64,000 bases of DNA from Corynebacterium sp. MSK041 (GTDB lineage: Bacteria > Actinomycetota > Actinomycetes > Mycobacteriales > Mycobacteriaceae), in contig NZ_JASPJK010000007.1 of the NCBI RefSeq assembly GCF_030232265.1, forward strand, positions 1-64,000. The letters run 5' to 3'. This document shows positions 55,801 through 61,330 of this stretch, one piece after another. Every line of letters begins with the position of its first letter. Positions within the stretch are counted from its first letter, which is position 1. The position numbers and the translations under genes were made by a program. The notes under the pieces were generated by a model. The model was given only the letters and a program-made list of their open reading frames with translations, searched no databases and was not told the DNA's origin.

Positions 55801-55814
55801 GGCGCCGTAACTAA
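49812..55814 (+). CDS. Large wall-anchored surface protein with DUF11-like repeats and LARTG
   Basis: About 2000 residues. A signal peptide (RMSTVFALIFTMVLALPTPG, cut near VAEP) is followed by a large unrecognised N-terminal part, an SdrD B-like domain (about 1146-1270, VYQDVNRDEKQQDNEKKLPG), and five DUF11/immunoglobulin-like repeats starting near residues 1277, 1420, 1550, 1677 and 1796. Repeats 2 and 3 (from about 54070 and 54460) are nearly identical at the DNA level, a 390-base spacing. A Pro-rich wall span leads to LARTG (about 1967-1971), a hydrophobic helix and an Arg tail, a sortase signal of LAxTG type. ATG at 49812 follows AAGGA. A likely adhesin. Confidence 0.85.
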   Translation: MPTRRNSNLFKRMSTVFALIFTMVLALPTPGVAEPVAETATAEQPAGESVVPATATATVEEPADEQAADTTESEESVLEFDAPIIPFATTDGSAGELGEPGETQAVEVGGGNVQYGLRLARDGGAGCVIRKENGYEPGDNNDRDGNICAGDVAHYSIDLNVKTVGEPITFTLTPTWLSAEARATGLPEPTTTPTLKTGSASYGGVSVTVDAQGVATVTADANVNATVSLELTASIIKTLELRDGTNPEGTFNLGLKAVQDGTQLITAVADKKLNVLVEPRFDQRIVEPLSSPNTTTVDGTEYIGISARSGLPAYPRDERHSPVPGKGIPNGRILPIDPETISRYTLVMPDGAPFKAEDVLVSYNGSEWKKAKVDANGNPYVDGKYDKSNPQFRFLIPTEGLPGGKTDFTTRMDIVDKQGNPTRIKDSRGVPSNIPSTAGNQALGNNVADPGGISECSASTADEKQGLLAGEYGFPNNNCAKQTVDLTRWKCSLPGGCPSAKDDIGVNWVETEDEGKPAFGGKQALTTANVRINVTPVDVKDNPTICAAWQPGTQRVVTPPSNVYVPTVQVGGDGRNDIHDAYPNAKVYITKEDKTNGGKPDCAGDEGWEVFYDADAGVKGNTFAEPGSMKPNEIAGIKIVIPGKNVIQRPTIFRYVATAGDPRVVSTLPTVKAKKNDVEYYKTINYAATYQGNEKRRDMQDVILAEKPAAGVRDIWGTLGEVPLGGIGEQKQTLITAGQVVVNNGTLAAVNSKDADGNPTRVHMRIYLSKCVTADEESLSPGMTYHRGEISTNPNDCAPSEDNYIERTWALSDQKNETGDPKNDPFFPIDWATKNADKSTVFFQPWDNGQPKPKFTVVTPAWSGPKQTFDVVHSYRITGTPELNLSKALPVLKKDKTVKSASSPDAFTPATDAAKEYTPLMSMASLSTLTVPNVLAAGLSKSTDDKLVPGNTPFQHSLELKNLTEAQLGTTQFIDVLPFNGDWRETKFNGEYWLSKVPENVGSNTFDGQQIYYTYDDPKTVSVCPTNAKGKDDLDACVNAAKATKRDIDKKPSNTTWAPLTQEVIDAQAKPGAKHITALRFESPLLSQQSNDKYVLDFQPHGNKHGDKYVNSTGVATMHAVRGDSADATGLGALPVPQPDPVKTEVYAASISGTVYQDVNRDEKQQDNEKKLPGYTVTLYEVDENGEIKKGENGEPVVSQTATSDSNGNYSFEAVKPGKYRVVVSPLKETDINTEAGKGTAGSWNGEVIDVTAPTPENYDPSKPQVHPDYDFGVYQAEPKITLKKTVNGKESDQLALGAEAKFVLAGENNGNVDLEQVKLVDAWVEGKEPLDLTCSITPKAGGEYAGNATEDLLGGTAKLAVGDTYECSGTYTVSQEDIDNQAEMPNDANVEGKYPYTSATTGEPKEELVKADSKATVTVPEAKPALDVTKTVDGQKSVEKKAGETAAWKIVGRNTGDVTLHNVKLTDEWTGGDIELTCKIGEDVVDVLAGNVTLPVGAEFTCVGESEITQDQVDAGDALPNKVTLTGSSKPEGGEELKSEDTATVTVPDAKPALELVKTVDGQKSVLKKAGEKAEWKITGKNTGNVTLYLLQLTDEWTGGDIDLTCTMDGEEIDVLGGKGTLPVGAEFTCTGESVITQEQVDAGKELPNNVTLTGTSKPEGGQKVSAKDTATVTVPKTEPSLSLQKTVTNWSEDAEPLTVGDTIEYKFIVSNNGNVTVKDVKVEDPQVDNLDCGDSSTTLAPGESLECTASHVLTDEDVKDKTEYVNTAKATGSTTPGDPVESNEDEAKVKLGTQKLELKKAVQDKKDSYKVGEKVTYVFTVTNTGKLTLSNIKVDDEMLKEANVDVTCEETTLAPGASTTCTSGEYTVTEADGVAGEVVNTAEATGSTPTGKQVKSNEDKAKIKVEKPSKPKPPTPGSPIDPTPGNPNQPGGPTPGEPGQPPQVNAPEAGEPGKPQDQGGEKSSLARTGASVIGAVLAGLALVAVGGMLVFGSRRRRN

Positions 55815-55858
55815 AGCGCAACTAGTGTGCAGTAGCTAACCAGCTGCGCTAACGCGCA

Positions 55859-55897
55859 AGGGCCGGTAGCACCCGATGAGGTGCCGCCGGCCCTTTT
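55859..55897 (+). terminator. Rho-independent terminator after the surface protein gene
   Basis: Stem AGGGCCGG-TA-GCAC with GTGC-CG-CCGGCCCT over an eight-base loop, followed by a T-run. It closes the surface-protein transcript. Confidence 0.8.
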
Positions 55898-55952
55898 GCG
55901 TCTACCCCGAAGCATGTGTAGTGGCACAGCTCCGATTGATCAACAACGTTGA

Positions 55953-55973
55953 GCGCTCATTAAAAGTGAGCGC
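55953..55973. other. Inverted repeat upstream of gluQ
   Basis: GCGCTCA pairs with TGAGCGC over a seven-base AT-rich loop, about 70 bases before gluQ. It could be an operator or part of a promoter region. No further support. Confidence 0.35.
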
Positions 55974-56020
55974 CATCGGGGGGGCTAGTGCAGGCTTTGC
56001 TGGGTGGTCTGGTGTGCGCG

Positions 56021-56036
56021 GCGCAATATCATTGCA
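56021..56036 (+). promoter_or_regulatory. Putative queuosine operator, copy 2 (before gluQ)
   Basis: Identical 16 bases to the site before yhhQ, with core inverted repeat GCAAT-ATC-ATTGC at 56023-56035. The core ends four bases from the gluQ ATG at 56040. Confidence 0.6.
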
Positions 56037-56039
56037 GGC

Positions 56040-56963
56040 ATGCAGTACTCACAATCCGCCGGCCGTTATGCCCCGAGTCCGAGTGGGGATCTCCACTGTG
56101 GCAATCTTCGTACGGCGCTTCTCGCGTGGCTGTTTGCGCGGCAGTCGGGCCGGGCGTTTTACATGCGGGTGGAGGATATTGATTCGGAGCGTTCCAGCAT
56201 GGAGTCGGCGCGCCGCCAAATGGAGGACCTCGCGGCGTTGGGTCTTGAGTGGGATGAGCCGGTGGTCTACCAGCATGAGCGGGGTGCCGCGTATGCGGAG
56301 GCGCTGGCCACGCTGGACACGTATGAGTGTTACTGCACCCGCCGCGATATCCGGGAGGCTGCGTCCGCGCCGCATGTCCAGCCAGGGATGTATCCAGGCA
56401 CGTGCAGGGATCTCACAGAAGAGCAGCGTGCTTATCGACGTTCCCAGCTCTCCTCCCAAGGCCGCCTCCCCGCCATCCGCCTGCGCGCACACGTAGGGGA
56501 GTGGACCGTCACCGACTATTACAGGGGTGAGTTCACCGGCCCGGTCGATGACGTGATTCTGAAGCGTGGCGGAAACGTGAAACAAGCGCAGGCAGGGGAC
56601 TGGGCGTACAACCTCGCCGTCGTGGTGGATGACGGTTACCAGAACATCGATCAGATCGTACGGGGCGATGATCTTCTGGGTTCCGCGCCTGCGCAGGCGT
56701 ATCTAGCGCATGAGCTGGGACTGCCCCAACCGCAGTACGTGCATGTTCCGCTGGTGGTGAACGCGAAGGGGGAGCGGTTGGCCAAGCGCGATGGCGCGGT
56801 CACGCTGCGGGAGATCCTGGAGGGTAACCCGGGTTCTACTGTGGCTGACGTACTTGGCCAGCTCGCTGCCTCGCTTGGCATTGAAGGCGTGACCAGTGCT
56901 GATGGGCTGCTGGAAAGGTTTGATCCTCGTGCACTGCCCCTTGAGCCCTACGTCTGGGCGTGA
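56040..56963 (+). CDS. gluQ: Glutamyl-Q tRNA(Asp) synthetase GluQ
   Basis: Attaches glutamate to queuosine in position 34 of tRNA-Asp. The 307-residue product is a truncated GluRS catalytic core without the anticodon-binding domain. The HIGH-like motif is [13 protein letters not shown], a zinc-binding Cys set starts in [10 protein letters not shown], and KMSKS is replaced by [17 protein letters not shown] at 56040 gives [16 protein letters not shown]. The operator-like palindrome sits directly before it. An 11-mer copy lies at 56430. The longer frames in other phases overlap only as shadows. Confidence 0.9.
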   Translation: MQYSQSAGRYAPSPSGDLHCGNLRTALLAWLFARQSGRAFYMRVEDIDSERSSMESARRQMEDLAALGLEWDEPVVYQHERGAAYAEALATLDTYECYCTRRDIREAASAPHVQPGMYPGTCRDLTEEQRAYRRSQLSSQGRLPAIRLRAHVGEWTVTDYYRGEFTGPVDDVILKRGGNVKQAQAGDWAYNLAVVVDDGYQNIDQIVRGDDLLGSAPAQAYLAHELGLPQPQYVHVPLVVNAKGERLAKRDGAVTLREILEGNPGSTVADVLGQLAASLGIEGVTSADGLLERFDPRALPLEPYVWA

Positions 56964-56970
56964 AAACAAA

Positions 56971-57000
56971 AATTCCCCCAGCCGCATGGGCTGAGGGATT
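56971..57000. terminator. Bidirectional terminator between gluQ and tRNA-Ser(GGA)
   Basis: Stem AATTCCCCCAGCC with GGGCTGAGGGATT over a four-base loop, with A/T-rich flanks on both sides. It serves gluQ and the convergent tRNA-Ser gene. Confidence 0.7.
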
Positions 57001-57003
57001 TTG

Positions 57004-57089
57004 CGGAGGATGTGGGATTTGAACCCACGAGGGTCGTGAAACCCGCACGCGTTCCAGGCGTGTGACATAGGCCGCTAGTCGAATCCTCC
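57004..57089 (-). tRNA. tRNA-Ser (anticodon GGA)
   Basis: On the minus strand, acceptor GGAGGAT pairs with ATCCTCC, discriminator G. The anticodon loop reads CTGGAAC in a CACGC/GCGTG stem. A long variable arm and GGTTCAAATC T-loop fit tRNA-Ser. It completes the serine set in this region (TGA, GCT, CGA, GGA). Confidence 0.95.
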
Positions 57090-57170
57090 AAGCGACTACC
57101 TGCTTGCGCAGTGTCGAGCTATCACTTTAGCGGATGGGCCGGAGGGGACAAAATTGGTGGTTGGGGTGGG

Positions 57171-57181
57171 CGTCGATAAGC
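57171..57181 (+). repeat. Dispersed 11-mer CGTCGATAAGC (representative copy)
   Basis: This copy is between tRNA-Ser and the SRP RNA promoter. Exact copies on plus: 5022, 8270, 10753, 23849, 26882, 40054, 51053, 57171 and 60183. On the complement (GCTTATCGACG): 15228, 19389, 38212, 41062, 44514 and 56430. A ten-base match with changed last base is at 28172. Only this copy is intergenic. The others lie within genes, in more than one reading frame. Confidence 0.75.
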
Positions 57182-57195
57182 GAAAAGGGTGATTT

Positions 57196-57224
57196 TTGAA
57201 GACGGTGAGAGGAACTACTACACT
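57196..57224 (+). promoter_or_regulatory. Promoter of the SRP RNA
   Basis: -35 TTGAAG (57196-57201) and -10 TACACT (57219-57224) with a 17-base spacer, placing the transcript start near 57231. A good sigma-A match for a constitutive RNA gene. Confidence 0.65.
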
Positions 57225-57230
57225 CGGGCG

Positions 57231-57322
57231 CAGGATCTCACGCGGTGCTTATCTTGTGAACTCCCCCAGGGCGGGAACGCAGCAAGGGTCAACGAGCTCT
57301 GGCAGGTGCGTGGGGTCCCCTT
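57231..57322 (+). ncRNA. ffs: Signal recognition particle RNA, small bacterial type
   Basis: About 92 bases. The conserved domain IV core is seen as CCAGGGCGGGAACGCAGCAA with a GGAA tetraloop and the asymmetric loop, followed by GGGTCAACGAGCTCTGG. The 5' CACGC (57239) pairs with GCGTG (57308) to close the stem. It works with Ffh to target membrane proteins. A T-run follows at 57321-57328, probably the terminator. Confidence 0.88.
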
Positions 57323-57408
57323 ATTTTGCCCACAGGGGGTAGGGGTGTGGGCGTGGCGCATGTACTCTGGGCGGAGTAAATGAATCCACTCCAAAAGGAA
57401 GTGATCCC

Positions 57409-58680
57409 ATGTCCTTGCTTGATTTGGATACCGCTGCGCGCGAAGAGCTCACCACGAAGGTACGGGAAGAGTATGAGGCGCTGAAGGCCCGCAACCTCAA
57501 CCTTGATTTGACGCGCGGTAAGCCGTCGACGGAGCAGCTGGATCTGAGCGATGATCTGCTGGAACTGCCCGGTAAGGACACGTATGTGGACGCCACGGGC
57601 ACAGACGTGCGTAATTACGGCAACCTGCAGGGCATTAAGGACATCCGTGAGATCTGGGGTGAGCTCATTGGTGTGCCGGCGGAGAACCTGTATGCGGGTG
57701 ATGCTTCCTCGCTGAATATCATGTTTGACCTGATCAGCTGGTCTTACGCTTTTGGCAACAATGACTCGCAGCGCCCGTGGAGCGCAGAGGAGACCGTGAA
57801 GTGGATCTGCCCAGTGCCGGGGTATGACCGCCACTTTGCCATCACCGAGAAGTTCGGATTTGAGATGATCACGGTGCCCATGCTCGAGGACGGCCCGGAT
57901 GCGGATGCCGTCGCGGAGCTAGTCAAGGACCCGGCAGTCAAGGGCATGTGGGTTGTGCCGATGTTTGCTAATCCGACGGGTGCCACCGTGTCCGAGGAGG
58001 TTGTGCGCAAGCTCGCCTCGATGGAGACAGCAGCGCCAGACTTCCGCATCGTGTGGGATAACGCGTATGCCGTGCACACCTTCACAGAGGATTTCCCGCC
58101 GATTATCGACGTCCTTTCGGCCTCCGCCGAAGCCGGCAACCCGAACCGCTTCTGGGTGATGAGCTCCACATCCAAGATCACCCACGCTGGTGCCGGTGTG
58201 GCTTTCTTCGCCGCCTCCAAGGAGGACCTGGACTGGTACGCCTCCGTCGCGGGTATTCGCGGCATTGGTCCGAACAAGATCAACCAGCTGGCACACGCGA
58301 AGTTCTTTGGCAGCGCGGATGGTGTGCGCGCTCTCATGCAGAAGCATGCGCAGATCCTTGCCCCCAAGTTTGAGGCAGTGCTCGAGATCCTCGAACGTCG
58401 CCTGGGCGAGTACAACGTCGCGCGATGGACCACCCCGACTGGCGGCTACTTCATCTCCCTCGACGTCATTGACGGCACCGCCACCCGCGTGTGGGAACTC
58501 GCCCGCGAAGCCGGCATCACGCTGACCAAGGCCGGCTCCGCCTTCCCGAAGGGGGAGGACCCGAATGATCGCAACATTCGCCTTGCGCCCTCGCTTCCGC
58601 CTATCGACGAAGTCCGCACCGCCATGGACGGCGTAGCCACCTGCGTCCTGCTCGCCGCACTGGAGAAGCTCGAAGCCTAA
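57409..58680 (+). CDS. aspT: Aspartate aminotransferase (subgroup Ic, AspT)
   Basis: Transfers the amino group between aspartate and 2-oxoglutarate. The 423-residue product fits corynebacterial AspT, a subgroup distinct from the E. coli enzyme. It begins LLDLDTAAREELTTKVREEY, carries LTRGKPSTEQLDLS, the PLP Asp in IVWDNAYAVHTF, the PLP Lys in MSSTSKITHAGAGVAFF, and RNIRLAPSLPP near the end. The ATG follows AAAAGGAAG. Its stop overlaps the next start (TAATG). dnaX lies downstream as in Corynebacterium glutamicum, though with extra genes between. Confidence 0.9.
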   Translation: MSLLDLDTAAREELTTKVREEYEALKARNLNLDLTRGKPSTEQLDLSDDLLELPGKDTYVDATGTDVRNYGNLQGIKDIREIWGELIGVPAENLYAGDASSLNIMFDLISWSYAFGNNDSQRPWSAEETVKWICPVPGYDRHFAITEKFGFEMITVPMLEDGPDADAVAELVKDPAVKGMWVVPMFANPTGATVSEEVVRKLASMETAAPDFRIVWDNAYAVHTFTEDFPPIIDVLSASAEAGNPNRFWVMSSTSKITHAGAGVAFFAASKEDLDWYASVAGIRGIGPNKINQLAHAKFFGSADGVRALMQKHAQILAPKFEAVLEILERRLGEYNVARWTTPTGGYFISLDVIDGTATRVWELAREAGITLTKAGSAFPKGEDPNDRNIRLAPSLPPIDEVRTAMDGVATCVLLAALEKLEA

Positions 58681-59225
58681 TGGCACCCGAAGAAAGACTC
58701 GAGTGGCTCACCAGTGTGCTGGGCCCACTCGACGTGGCAGATGCCGGCGGTGGTTTCCTCATCGGCGTGTCTACCGATGTCCCCGCTGCCGTAAGCGTGG
58801 GCTTTAGCGATGTGGACAGTGGCCTGATAGTGGACGGGCCGGATGCTGATTCTGAGCACCCGACGGACGTGCGCTGTGAGATCATTTGTGCCGCGTCCGG
58901 CGCCAGCCCTGAACAGCGCGCCATCGCGGTAGCAAGAGCATGGCACGCACTAGTGGATACCAACACACCCGCCCAGCCGGAGACATTCCTGCCGGGGCTA
59001 GTAGATGACCCGGCACTGGCCATCCACCACGGCCTGTTGCGTGAACCGCAGATCTTCGACCGCGGCACGCCGATGGTGACTGAGCCCGGTCGTATGACGC
59101 TGCTCTTGGAACTGGTGCTGCTCACCGATGGGGAGTACTCCATCGCCGCTGAACAGGGCCTTGACGTGCTAGAGCGCCGCTTACGCCGCCGCAGCACGGA
59201 CCTGGGGGACTGGAACCGCGATTAG
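58680..59225 (+). CDS. Conserved corynebacterial hypothetical protein
   Basis: A 181-residue acidic cytoplasmic protein (MAPEERLEWLTSVLGPLDVA; IICAASGASPEQRAIAVARA; QPETFLPGLVDDPA). No known fold is recognised with confidence. The position directly after aspT, coupled by a one-base overlap, is conserved in corynebacteria. A similar gene lies between aspT and dnaX in C. glutamicum. Confidence 0.65.
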   Translation: MAPEERLEWLTSVLGPLDVADAGGGFLIGVSTDVPAAVSVGFSDVDSGLIVDGPDADSEHPTDVRCEIICAASGASPEQRAIAVARAWHALVDTNTPAQPETFLPGLVDDPALAIHHGLLREPQIFDRGTPMVTEPGRMTLLLELVLLTDGEYSIAAEQGLDVLERRLRRRSTDLGDWNRD

Positions 59226-59239
59226 GCCATCTGACGCTA

Positions 59240-59884
59240 CTAGCTGATCCCTCGTTCAGACAGGTACATGAGGATCGCGCGGACGCGGCGGTTCTCCTCA
59301 TCCGGTGTGAGACCGAGTTTGGCGAAAATACTGGACACATGCTTGGCCACCGCGGCGCCAGAGAAATAGAGCTTCCCGGCGATCTCGGCATTGGACAGGC
59401 CTTCGGCCATGAGCTCGAGGACCTCGCGCTCGCGTGGGGTGAGCGTGGTCAGCCAACGTGAGCTGGCGGCCATGAGCTCACTGGCGACATCGGGGTCGAT
59501 GACCACGCCACCGCTGGCGACGGTCTCGCATGCCTGGACGAAGTCTTTCACCTCGGCAACGCGGTCTTTGAGCAGGTAGCCGGTCCCGCCGTCGCCACCG
59601 GAGAACAATTCGCGCGCATAAGCAGGCGCGACATATTGGGATAAGACGAGCACATTGACAGGGCCCTGCTCGCGCAGCGCGAGGGCTGCTTGGAGTCCAT
59701 CGTCGCGCATGGTGGGTGGCATGCGGACATCAGTGATGACCAAATCGGGGGAGTGCGCCGCCACGGCGTCCGGTAGAGCCGCGGCATCCCCAACCTGCTC
59801 AACGACCTCGTGGGCGCGCCGAGTCAGCAGACCCGCGACACCTTCGCGTAGCAGAGCGGAATCATCAGCGATCACGATCTTCAT
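59240..59884 (-). CDS. LuxR/NarL-family response regulator
   Basis: A 214-residue response regulator: receiver domain with the phospho-acceptor Asp in VITDVRMPPTM, and a C-terminal LuxR helix-turn-helix, LTPREREVLELMAEGLSNAE. It is the partner of the histidine kinase coded just before it on the same strand (ATGA overlap). The divergent ABC exporter genes are probable targets. Confidence 0.9.
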   Translation of the reverse strand: MKIVIADDSALLREGVAGLLTRRAHEVVEQVGDAAALPDAVAAHSPDLVITDVRMPPTMRDDGLQAALALREQGPVNVLVLSQYVAPAYARELFSGGDGGTGYLLKDRVAEVKDFVQACETVASGGVVIDPDVASELMAASSRWLTTLTPREREVLELMAEGLSNAEIAGKLYFSGAAVAKHVSSIFAKLGLTPDEENRRVRAILMYLSERGIS

Positions 59885-60564
59885 GGTGCAAGTCCACTTT
59901 CTCCTCGGTACAGCAGCAACGGTATCCGTGCGGTGATGGTGGTAGGTCCACCGTGGGGTGAATTCACCTCTACGGACCCGCCGAATGCAGCGATGCGTTC
60001 TCTCATGCCGTCGAGTCCGCCACCATGGACAATGCGAGCGCCACCGTCGCCGGAGTCAGTGACTGCCACATTCAACGTGTGATCGCAGGTGATCAGCACG
60101 CTGACGGACGCGCCAGGGGCATGCTTTGCGGCATTGGTCAGGGCCTCGGAAGTGAAGAAATAGGCGGCGGCGAGGACGGAGTCGTCGATAAGCGGAAGAG
60201 GGTGCGGAGCACGGACGGTGACGTGCGGGCCGTATTTGGCAGCGGCGGTTTCGACGGCTTCGATAAGTCCGCGGTCCGTCAGTTCGCGCGGGTGAATCCC
60301 GTGCACGGTGCGGCGCAGGGCATCGAGGCCGTTTTTGAGGTCGCGGGCGGCGGCGTCGAGAAGCGGGGAGTCGGTCTCAAGCTGTGCTTCGCCGAGCTTC
60401 ATGGCAGCGGCCACGAAATATTGCTGCGCGCCATCGTGCAGGTCGCGCTCAATGCGCAGGCGCTCGATCTCGTACGCTTCCGCAATTTTGCGCCGGGACG
60501 CCGTGAGCTGGTGAATTGCTCGCGCCGCCTCGCGCTCGTGGTTCTTCTTCCGCCACATGCACAC
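59881..60564 (-). CDS. Cytoplasmic sensor histidine kinase (HisKA_3)
   Basis: A 227-residue kinase with no membrane segment or sensor domain. The dimerisation/phospho-acceptor block is RIERDLHDGAQQYFV with His in DLHDG, followed by an HATPase_c domain (FFTSEALTNAAKHAPG; AVTDSGDGGA; GGLDGMRERIAAFGG). Sensing must come through a partner, probably the ABC exporter. ATG at 60558 (MWRKKNHE) or the earlier one is possible. An 11-mer copy is at 60183. Confidence 0.87.
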   Translation of the reverse strand: MCMWRKKNHEREAARAIHQLTASRRKIAEAYEIERLRIERDLHDGAQQYFVAAAMKLGEAQLETDSPLLDAAARDLKNGLDALRRTVHGIHPRELTDRGLIEAVETAAAKYGPHVTVRAPHPLPLIDDSVLAAAYFFTSEALTNAAKHAPGASVSVLITCDHTLNVAVTDSGDGGARIVHGGGLDGMRERIAAFGGSVEVNSPHGGPTTITARIPLLLYRGESGLAP

Positions 60565-60649
60565 GAGGGTAGCGGGGTAGTGCTAGCACTACCCGTATTT
60601 GGGAGCCTGCGCCATGGTGGCGACGCGCAGCAGGCGGTGAAATGGAACC

Positions 60650-61330
60650 ATGCTTGAACTGAACGACATCACTAAATCATTCACCCAGCAACGGGTCCTC
60701 CAAGGCATCAGCCTGAACATCGCGCCCGGCGAATCTGTCGCCATCATGGGCCCGTCCGGCTCCGGCAAGTCGACGCTGTTGCACTGCATGTCGGGGGTGC
60801 TCGTGCCCGACCACGGTGAGGTCCGCTTCACCGGGCGCGATATCGCACAGCTTAACGACGCAGACCGGTCCCAACTCCGCCTCGACCACTTCGGCTTCAT
60901 CTTCCAGGACGGGCAGCTCATGCCTGAGCTGACTGCGAAAGAGAATGTGGCGCTGCCGCAGATCATGCGTGGTGAATCCCGCGCGAAGGCTCACGCGGAG
61001 GCTACAGACATGCTCACCCGCCTGGGCTTGGGGGACTATGTGAATCGCTTCCCAGGCCAGCTCTCCGGCGGGCAGAGCCAGCGCGTCGCCATTGCGCGTG
61101 CCCTGGCTGGTCCGCCATCCGTGGTCTTTGCCGACGAGCCGACCGCCGCTCTCGACCAGGCCACCGGCCACGAGGTGATGCAGCAGATCACTGCTGTTGC
61201 ACAAAAATTCGGAGTGACGCTCGTGCTGGTCACCCACGACCCGAAGATCGCCCAATGGTGCGACCGCCGGATCGAAATCCGCGATGGCCTCATCCACTCC
61301 GAAGGCGCCACGAAGGCGGTGCAGGCATGA
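60650..61330 (+). CDS. ABC exporter ATP-binding protein (MacB/LolD type)
   Basis: A 226-residue ATPase: Walker A MGPSGSGKSTLLHC, signature LSGGQSQRVAIARAL, Walker B VVFADEPTAALD. It pairs with the FtsX-type permease coded next (ATGA overlap). Such pairs in firmicutes and actinobacteria are regulated by adjacent two-component systems and expel or counteract cell-wall-active antimicrobials. Confidence 0.9.
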   Translation: MLELNDITKSFTQQRVLQGISLNIAPGESVAIMGPSGSGKSTLLHCMSGVLVPDHGEVRFTGRDIAQLNDADRSQLRLDHFGFIFQDGQLMPELTAKENVALPQIMRGESRAKAHAEATDMLTRLGLGDYVNRFPGQLSGGQSQRVAIARALAGPPSVVFADEPTAALDQATGHEVMQQITAVAQKFGVTLVLVTHDPKIAQWCDRRIEIRDGLIHSEGATKAVQA

